A stretch of 64,000 nucleotides of DNA, taken from the NCBI GenBank assembly GCA_024207135.1, contig CP042428.1, forward strand, positions 2,046,001 through 2,110,000. Direction: 5' to 3'. Under the pieces are notes generated by a model that searched no databases, was not told the DNA's origin, and worked only from the letters and a program-made list of their open reading frames with translations. Made by a program: the position numbers and the translations under genes. This document shows, piece after piece, positions 59,118 to 64,000 of this stretch. The DNA comes from Arthrobacter sp. C2. GTDB taxonomy: Bacteria; Actinomycetota; Actinomycetes; Actinomycetales; Micrococcaceae. Numbering within the stretch: position 1 is the stretch's first letter; each line of letters begins with the position of its first letter.

Positions 59118-59280
59118 CTCGTCGTTAACAACTAATACCGCAGATGGACAATTCGCTGACGGCGGATATCACCACTGATCCCGCGTGACCGGCTTCACAA
59201 ATCGCAGTTTTCGCGACATGATGTAACCGTACGTGGCGCGCAACGCAGATTTTCGCCGCCCAGTGACTACCAGAAGGAGC

Positions 59281-60693
59281 ATGGCCGTGACCGCCAACGC
59301 CCAGACGACGCCAACCGCCACCGGATATCGAGTCCTCAACCCCGCCACCGGCGAAGTTCTCGAGGAATTCGCCACCGCGACGGACGCCGAGGTCCAGGAC
59401 GCCATTGCCGCGGCCGAAGCCGGCTACCAGGGGTGGAAGGACGTCGACATCAACGAACGCGCCAAGATCGTCTCCCGTGTCGGCGAGCTCTTCGCCGAAC
59501 GCGCCGACGAGCTTGCCGCGATCATCACCCGGGAAATGGGCAAGCCCCTGTCCGAGTCCAAGGGCGAGGCCGAGTTCTGCAAGGACATCTTCGAGTACTT
59601 CGCCACCGAGGGCCCGACGCTGGCCGCGGACACGGAGATCAAGACCATCGGCGGCGGCAAGGCCATCATCCAGCGCCTGCCCGTCGGCCCGCTGCTGGGC
59701 ATCATGCCGTGGAACTACCCGTACTACCAGGTCGCCCGCTTCGTGGCCCCGAACCTGATGCTCGGCAACACCATCGTGCTCAAGCACGCCGAAACCTGCC
59801 CGCGTTCGGCCCTGGCCATCGCGCAGATCATGGACGATGCAGGGGTCCCGGCAGGCGTCTACAACAACGTCTTCGCCTCGCACGAGCAGATCTCCACCAT
59901 CATCGAGGATCCCCGCATCCAGGGCGTCTCGCTGACCGGTTCCGAGCGCGCCGGCGCAATCATCGGCGAGCAGGCCGGACGCAACCTGAAGAAGGCAGTG
60001 CTGGAACTGGGCGGTTCGGACCCGTACGTCATCCTCGACTCGGCGGACATCGCCGGGGACGCGGCCACCGCGTGGGCCACCCGCATGGAAAACACCGGCC
60101 AGGCCTGCAACTCCAACAAGCGCATGATCGTCATGGAGGACATCTTCGATGACTTCGTCGGCGAACTGACCAAGCTTGCCGTCGACCTGGTTCCGGGCGA
60201 CCCGGCCAAGGAGGAGGAAGGCACCTTCGGTCCGCTCTCCACCCGTGGCGCCGCCGAGGGCGTGGCCGCGCAGGTCCAGGACGCCATCGACAAGGGTGCA
60301 ACGCTGCACGCCGGCGGCGTGCTGCACGAGGGCCCGGGTGCCTACCTGTCCCCGACGATCCTCTCCGGGATCACCAAGGGCATGCGTGCCTACTACGAGG
60401 AGCTCTTCGGCCCGGTGGCGATTGTCTACAAGGTGTCCTCCGACGAGGAGGCCCTGGAATTGGCCAACGACACCCAGTACGGCTTGGGCGGCGCGGTGTT
60501 CTCCACCGATCCGGCCCGTGCCGCGAAGGTTGCCGCTGGCCTTCAGGTCGGCATGGCCAACGTGAATGCCCCGAGCGCCGAAGGAGCGGAAATGCCCTTC
60601 GGCGGCGTGAAGCGCTCCGGTTTCGGCCGTGAGCTGGGCCCGCTGGGCATGGAGGAGTTTGTCAACAAGCGCCTCTTCTACGTGGCCGACTAA
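59281..60693 (+). CDS. NAD(P)-dependent succinate-semialdehyde-type aldehyde dehydrogenase
   Basis: This 470-residue aldehyde dehydrogenase has PWNYP at 143-147, general base E242 in LELGGSDP, and the catalytic C276 in GQACNSNKR. The sequence around the cysteine, with GQACNS in place of the common GQxCxx, is that of the GabD2/SSDH-like branch, and the C-terminus PFGGVKRSGFGRELG is standard. It oxidises succinate semialdehyde or a similar omega-aldehyde. AGAAGGAGC stands right before the ATG at 59281. A strong terminator follows. Confidence 0.92.
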   Translation: MAVTANAQTTPTATGYRVLNPATGEVLEEFATATDAEVQDAIAAAEAGYQGWKDVDINERAKIVSRVGELFAERADELAAIITREMGKPLSESKGEAEFCKDIFEYFATEGPTLAADTEIKTIGGGKAIIQRLPVGPLLGIMPWNYPYYQVARFVAPNLMLGNTIVLKHAETCPRSALAIAQIMDDAGVPAGVYNNVFASHEQISTIIEDPRIQGVSLTGSERAGAIIGEQAGRNLKKAVLELGGSDPYVILDSADIAGDAATAWATRMENTGQACNSNKRMIVMEDIFDDFVGELTKLAVDLVPGDPAKEEEGTFGPLSTRGAAEGVAAQVQDAIDKGATLHAGGVLHEGPGAYLSPTILSGITKGMRAYYEELFGPVAIVYKVSSDEEALELANDTQYGLGGAVFSTDPARAAKVAAGLQVGMANVNAPSAEGAEMPFGGVKRSGFGRELGPLGMEEFVNKRLFYVAD

Positions 60694-60716
60694 CCACACG
60701 CACCACCGTGACATGA

Positions 60717-60769
60717 AGCGAGGCTTCGTGCGATCCCCGGATAGGGGTTCGCACGAAGCCTCGCTTTTT
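60717..60769 (+). terminator. Rho-independent terminator after the aldehyde dehydrogenase
   Basis: Perfect 17-bp arms 60717-60733 and 60749-60765 (AGCGAGGCTTCGTGCGA) with an inner CCCC/GGGG helix, followed by TTTTTC. Confidence 0.93.
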
Positions 60770-60783
60770 CTGCAGCACGCCCG

Positions 60784-61152
60784 TTAAGGCATGCGTTCCA
60801 GCGTGCCGATCCGCTGGCCCTGCGCGTCCATGATTTCAAGCGTGTCGGCCCCGAGCGTGGCACCGGCGGCATGCGAAAGCCAGGTGTCGACTCCCTCGCA
60901 GAACATCCTGGTTCCTCCCAAGGGGCCGAAGGTGATGTCCGTGCCGGATGCCTCGTAGCTGCCCAGCAAGCGGTTGCAGCCGTCGGTGCCGTGCAGTTTC
61001 CCGCCGGCTTCGAGCACCAGGCTCGGCTGCCCGGGCCCATCGGATCCCCAATTGCCCTCCGGCCCGGGCGCCACCGTCGAGGAGGTAGCGCAGGAGGACA
61101 GCAACAGGACCGCCCCCAGCAAGCCGAGTGCGGACATCTGCTTCGTCTTCAC
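60784..61152 (-). CDS. META domain lipoprotein
   Basis: This 122-residue protein has a lipoprotein signal with lipobox LSSC (C21) and a single META/HslJ-like domain, seen in GCNRLLGSYEASGTDITFG, a segment with two domain cysteines. Function of META domains is not established; they are linked to outer-surface stress tolerance. The GTG at 61152 directly abuts the upstream stop codon, so the gene is coupled to the M15 peptidase gene before it. Confidence 0.85.
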   Translation of the reverse strand: MKTKQMSALGLLGAVLLLSSCATSSTVAPGPEGNWGSDGPGQPSLVLEAGGKLHGTDGCNRLLGSYEASGTDITFGPLGGTRMFCEGVDTWLSHAAGATLGADTLEIMDAQGQRIGTLERMP

Positions 61153-62475
61153 TCACTTCCCTACGTAGTCGAAGTGCCAGGCTTCGGCATAGGGCGAGCC
61201 CTCTTCAAGGATCTTGCGGTGCACCCAGTTGAACTTCTTGGAGTTGGCCTTCAACCACTTGTGGTATTTGCCGCGGAAGGAATAGTTGTAGGTCTCGGGC
61301 ACGTCAATGGCGGTGCCCCAACCGTGGTTGGAGGTTCCGGGGCGCGCCGCGACATAGGGTCCGAGTTCGACCCAGTAGGCATCCTGGGTCGCGCGGGTCC
61401 GGTAGGCCAGGTCGATGTCGAGATTGTGGCCGAACTTCTTCTTGAAGGCGGTGTTGAGCCGGTTCAGGTCCTTCAGCGCGGGAGCGGCGATGAGGGTCTT
61501 TTCCTTGTCCCATCCGATGGCCACGAGCATCCGTTCCGGGATCTTGCCGTTTTTCTGTCCCAGCACCGTCTTGACCGAATATTTTCCGGGCTTGGTGGTC
61601 GCCGTGGATTTGCGGGCCAGTTGGCTGGTCTTCATCCAGCCACTCATCCCCTGTGTTCGGACGAAGATCCACCCCTTGACCGAGCCTGCGGTTTTTTCCA
61701 TCTTCTTGTCGCGGTACACCACCGAGTTGCGTGGAATATCACCTATGCGGATCTTGCCCTTCACGCTCTCATGAAGGTCGCTCCCGGAGACCTTGGTCCA
61801 GTACCGGTCGGTCAGGCCGGCACGGTTGGAGGTGTATTTCTTGTCGATGTAGATCTCACGACCGGGCTTCTTCGCAACAACCTTCAGGTATTTGCTTTGC
61901 ACCCATCCGGTTTTTCCCCGGCTGGTGATCTGGCTGAATCCCGCCGAGACCTTATTGACCGTGTAGATGCCGGCATTGGGCACCGTGGCCAAGGCCTTGG
62001 AAGTGGTACTCGCCTGCCGCCGCAGTTTCAGCGCGACGGTGCTCTTGCCGAGGTCCCCGCGCTTGATGGCCTTGGAGGTATTCTTGGGCACCGCACGCAA
62101 ATAGGCACTCGAGGCCCAACCCGTTTTCCCGGCGTAACGGACCTGGCTCCATCCCGGCTTCGTCGAACCCACGGTCAGCTTGGTGCCCTTGGGAATGAGC
62201 GCCAGCTTCTTGCCCGAGGTGGAGGGATTCGAACGCAGGTTCAGGTTTGCCGTCGCTTGGACGCTCTTCACGGCGGCCGCACCGATCTTGCCCGTGTGCT
62301 GCGAAACAAGGTGGGCCGCGGCAGCCTGCGCGACCGAACCCTGCACGGATGCCGACGGAGCCTGCTGTGCCTGGGCCGGGCTCAGGGTGGCCAGCACAAG
62401 CGCTGCTCCCATGAACAATGCCGTATAAACCCTGTTGGAAGGCCATCGGCCATCCCGTTTGTCTTTGCCCTGCAT
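61153..62475 (-). CDS. Secreted SH3b and M15 peptidase-domain protein
   Basis: This 440-residue protein has a signal peptide (residues 1-36, ending AQAQ), several bacterial SH3-like repeats (e.g. NLNLRSNPSTSGKKLALIPK; VALKLRRQASTTSKALATVP), which bind the cell wall, and a C-terminal VanY/M15-like zinc carboxypeptidase: SNHGWGTAIDV gives H384 and D391, and EAWHFDY gives H434. It probably trims D-Ala from peptidoglycan. GGGGGAG lies just before the ATG at 62475. The META lipoprotein follows it in an operon. Confidence 0.9.
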   Translation of the reverse strand: MQGKDKRDGRWPSNRVYTALFMGAALVLATLSPAQAQQAPSASVQGSVAQAAAAHLVSQHTGKIGAAAVKSVQATANLNLRSNPSTSGKKLALIPKGTKLTVGSTKPGWSQVRYAGKTGWASSAYLRAVPKNTSKAIKRGDLGKSTVALKLRRQASTTSKALATVPNAGIYTVNKVSAGFSQITSRGKTGWVQSKYLKVVAKKPGREIYIDKKYTSNRAGLTDRYWTKVSGSDLHESVKGKIRIGDIPRNSVVYRDKKMEKTAGSVKGWIFVRTQGMSGWMKTSQLARKSTATTKPGKYSVKTVLGQKNGKIPERMLVAIGWDKEKTLIAAPALKDLNRLNTAFKKKFGHNLDIDLAYRTRATQDAYWVELGPYVAARPGTSNHGWGTAIDVPETYNYSFRGKYHKWLKANSKKFNWVHRKILEEGSPYAEAWHFDYVGK

Positions 62476-62638
62476 AGCTCCCCCACCATCCACTTTCACG
62501 CGACATACCAAACAAGGGGCAGTCGAAGCCCACTAGTGCATTATTAGACTAACCTTTTTGCTAAGAGGTTTTTCCGGCGCTTGCTCAGCACGTTCCGTGT
62601 CTGGAGTATAGCCGTTGCCAATTGCGAGGAGTCACTGG

Positions 62639-63937
62639 ATGTCAGCGAAACTACGTTTCAAGAGAAAGCCGCGCCCGATCCCGCCCGAGGAAGCCCCCAT
62701 TGCGGCGGCCGTCGTGGCTCCACCCGCCCACAGCGTGTCCGGGATGTGGATCGATCCCTTGGGGCGCGTGGCCACGCGGTCGGTCCAGTTGCTGGTGGTA
62801 CTGGTGTTGGCCTCGGCCGTGGTCTTCAGTCTCCTGCGCCTGAGCGTGATCGCGCTGCCGATCCTGATCGCCTTGATCCTTTCCTGCGCGTTGTGGCCGC
62901 TGGTGCGCCTGCTGCGCAAGGTCATGTCGGCCATGCTGGCGGCATGGTCGGTGTTCCTGGGTTCGTTGCTGGTGCTCGGCGGCATCGGGACCGCGCTGGT
63001 CTATTCGGTGCTTGCCGAATGGTCCACGCTGGTGGACAAGGGTGTGGAGGGCTTCAACAAGCTCCAGGAAATGCTGAACCAGCTGCCCTGGAGCATATCC
63101 AACGAGCAAATCGACCAGGCAGTCAGCCAGGTCACCGGTTTCCTGACCAGCTCCCAATTTGGTGCCGGGGCACTGAACGGGCTTTCCGCCGCGGGCAACT
63201 TCTTCACCGGCTTGGCCTTGCTGCTGGTGATCCTGTTTTTCTTCTTGAAGGACGGCGACAAGATCTGGGCTTTCTTCCTCTCCTGGATGCCGGACCACCA
63301 GATGCACCGCTGGCTTTCCACTGGTGGACGCACCGTTGAAACACTCGGCGGTTACATGCGCGGCACCGCCACCGTGGCGGCGGTGGATGCGATTGGCATC
63401 ACCGTGGTCTTGCTCGTGTTGCGGGTCCCGCTGGCCATCCCGCTGGGCGTCGTGGTGTTCATGAGCTCCTTCATCCCATTGGTGGGTGCCACCTTTGCCG
63501 GGATCCTGGCGACCTTGATTGCCCTGGTGACCAATGGCCCGGTGGTTGCCCTGATTGTCCTGGGTGCGGTGATCGTGGTGAACCAGCTGGAAGGAAACTT
63601 CCTGCAGCCCGTGGTCATGGCCCACGCCCTGAACCTGCACGCGCTGGTGATCTTGCTGTCGCTGGCCGCCGGCACGGTGCTCGGTGGATTGGTGGGTGCG
63701 GTGTTGGCCGTTCCGCTCACGGCCGTTGCCTGGGCAATCGTGAAGATCTGGTCCGGCCGTGATCTTCCGGGATTGGATCCCGGTGCCGATTCCAAGAAGG
63801 ACGAAGCCGCGCAGGAGCCCACCGAGGAGCAGGTCCTGGCCCATGCCGAGGTCGGTGCGGCCGAGCGGGCCCAGGATGTCGATGCCGAACGCGAGACCGG
63901 ATCCCCGTCCCCGGATCTGCGCCCCAAGCGTTCCTGA
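62639..63937 (+). CDS. AI-2E family transporter
   Basis: This 432-residue membrane protein has about eight helices and the AI-2E (TqsA/PerM) signature, including the paired central helices ALLLVILFFFLKDGDKIW and the reentrant region VFMSSFIPLVGATFAGILA, then NQLEGNFLQPVVMAHALNLH, the family's best-conserved stretch. Cytosolic tails at both ends are charged, the last 60 residues very acidic. Family members export signal molecules or other small solutes, or act as Na/H antiporters. GCGAGGAG lies before the ATG at 62639. A terminator follows at the window end. Confidence 0.92.
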   Translation: MSAKLRFKRKPRPIPPEEAPIAAAVVAPPAHSVSGMWIDPLGRVATRSVQLLVVLVLASAVVFSLLRLSVIALPILIALILSCALWPLVRLLRKVMSAMLAAWSVFLGSLLVLGGIGTALVYSVLAEWSTLVDKGVEGFNKLQEMLNQLPWSISNEQIDQAVSQVTGFLTSSQFGAGALNGLSAAGNFFTGLALLLVILFFFLKDGDKIWAFFLSWMPDHQMHRWLSTGGRTVETLGGYMRGTATVAAVDAIGITVVLLVLRVPLAIPLGVVVFMSSFIPLVGATFAGILATLIALVTNGPVVALIVLGAVIVVNQLEGNFLQPVVMAHALNLHALVILLSLAAGTVLGGLVGAVLAVPLTAVAWAIVKIWSGRDLPGLDPGADSKKDEAAQEPTEEQVLAHAEVGAAERAQDVDAERETGSPSPDLRPKRS

Positions 63938-63958
63938 CCGCGAGCTTCCCAAGATATT

Positions 63959-64000
63959 ACGGGCCGTGGAACCAACCTTTTGGTTGGTTCCACGGCCCGT
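63959..64000 (+). terminator. Rho-independent terminator at the window end
   Basis: Perfect 19-bp arms 63959-63977 and 63982-64000 around the loop TTTT, 21 bases after the AI-2E gene. The window ends at the right arm, so any T-run is not visible. Confidence 0.8.

Noticed and set aside
1-64000. tRNA, rRNA, CRISPR arrays
   Set aside because: Reading by eye I saw no cloverleaf or T-loop motif, no rRNA-like conserved block and no regularly spaced direct repeats; a dedicated tRNA or CRISPR scan could still find a weak case.

Overview
The window is a 64 kb stretch of high-GC chromosome from an actinobacterium. Gene content and style point to the Micrococcaceae (Arthrobacter-like genera). This is inference and rests on three things: codon third positions rich in G/C, many start codons lying 6-7 bases after a TANNNT-type -10 box (leaderless mRNAs), and DtxR/IdeR-type iron boxes. 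I found no rRNA, tRNA, CRISPR array or insertion sequence. The window opens inside a methyltransferase gene and closes on a terminator hairpin.

Layout. 1-5.2 kb: redox enzymes (SDR, glutathionyl-hydroquinone-reductase-like GST, FMN quinone reductase with a divergent MarR gene and two copies of one operator), a cytidine deaminase and a hydrolase. 5.8-11.9 kb: a mannitol PTS locus, TetR-mtlA-mtlD on the minus strand, divergent from ptsI-ptsH. 12.3-16.6 kb: hydrolase, methyltransferase, and an ABC exporter divergent from its MarR regulator. 16.7-28.1 kb: an iron block with two complete siderophore importers. The first has two FecCD permeases, a separately transcribed binding lipoprotein, and an ATPase fused to a siderophore-interacting (ferric reductase) domain. 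The second is a compact SBP-permease-permease-ATPase operon. 28.3-32.0 kb: amino acid permease and an FtsX/LolD-type ABC pair. 32.1-34.8 kb: a lower-GC accessory island with an unrecognised Cys/TPR protein and a toxin-antitoxin pair. 34.8-50.3 kb: mixed small operons, including a thioredoxin-like protein, YqaJ nuclease, MscS channel, PhzF, DHA2 transporter, TetR/GNAT/acyl-CoA dehydrogenase, intradiol dioxygenase lipoprotein, GIY-YIG protein and EamA transporter. 50.3-57.2 kb: HrpB helicase, ABC-2 exporter, universal stress protein, hydrolase, thiolase. 57.2-57.9 kb: two homologous structured elements with C-rich loops around a 50-codon acidic protein gene. 58-64 kb: aldo/keto reductase, succinate-semialdehyde-type dehydrogenase, META lipoprotein, SH3b/M15 peptidase and an AI-2E family membrane protein.

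How the parts work together. Mannitol enters and is phosphorylated by MtlA using phosphate passed from PtsI through HPr, and is oxidised by MtlD to fructose-6-phosphate. A TetR repressor heads the mtl genes, with a perfect palindrome lying across the promoter. The iron block couples uptake of ferric siderophores to cytosolic iron release, and in one system the import motor and the reductase are one polypeptide. The strongest candidates for something undescribed are the duplicated C-rich-loop elements at 57.3 and 57.7 kb, the ATPase-reductase fusion, and the 32-34 kb island protein.
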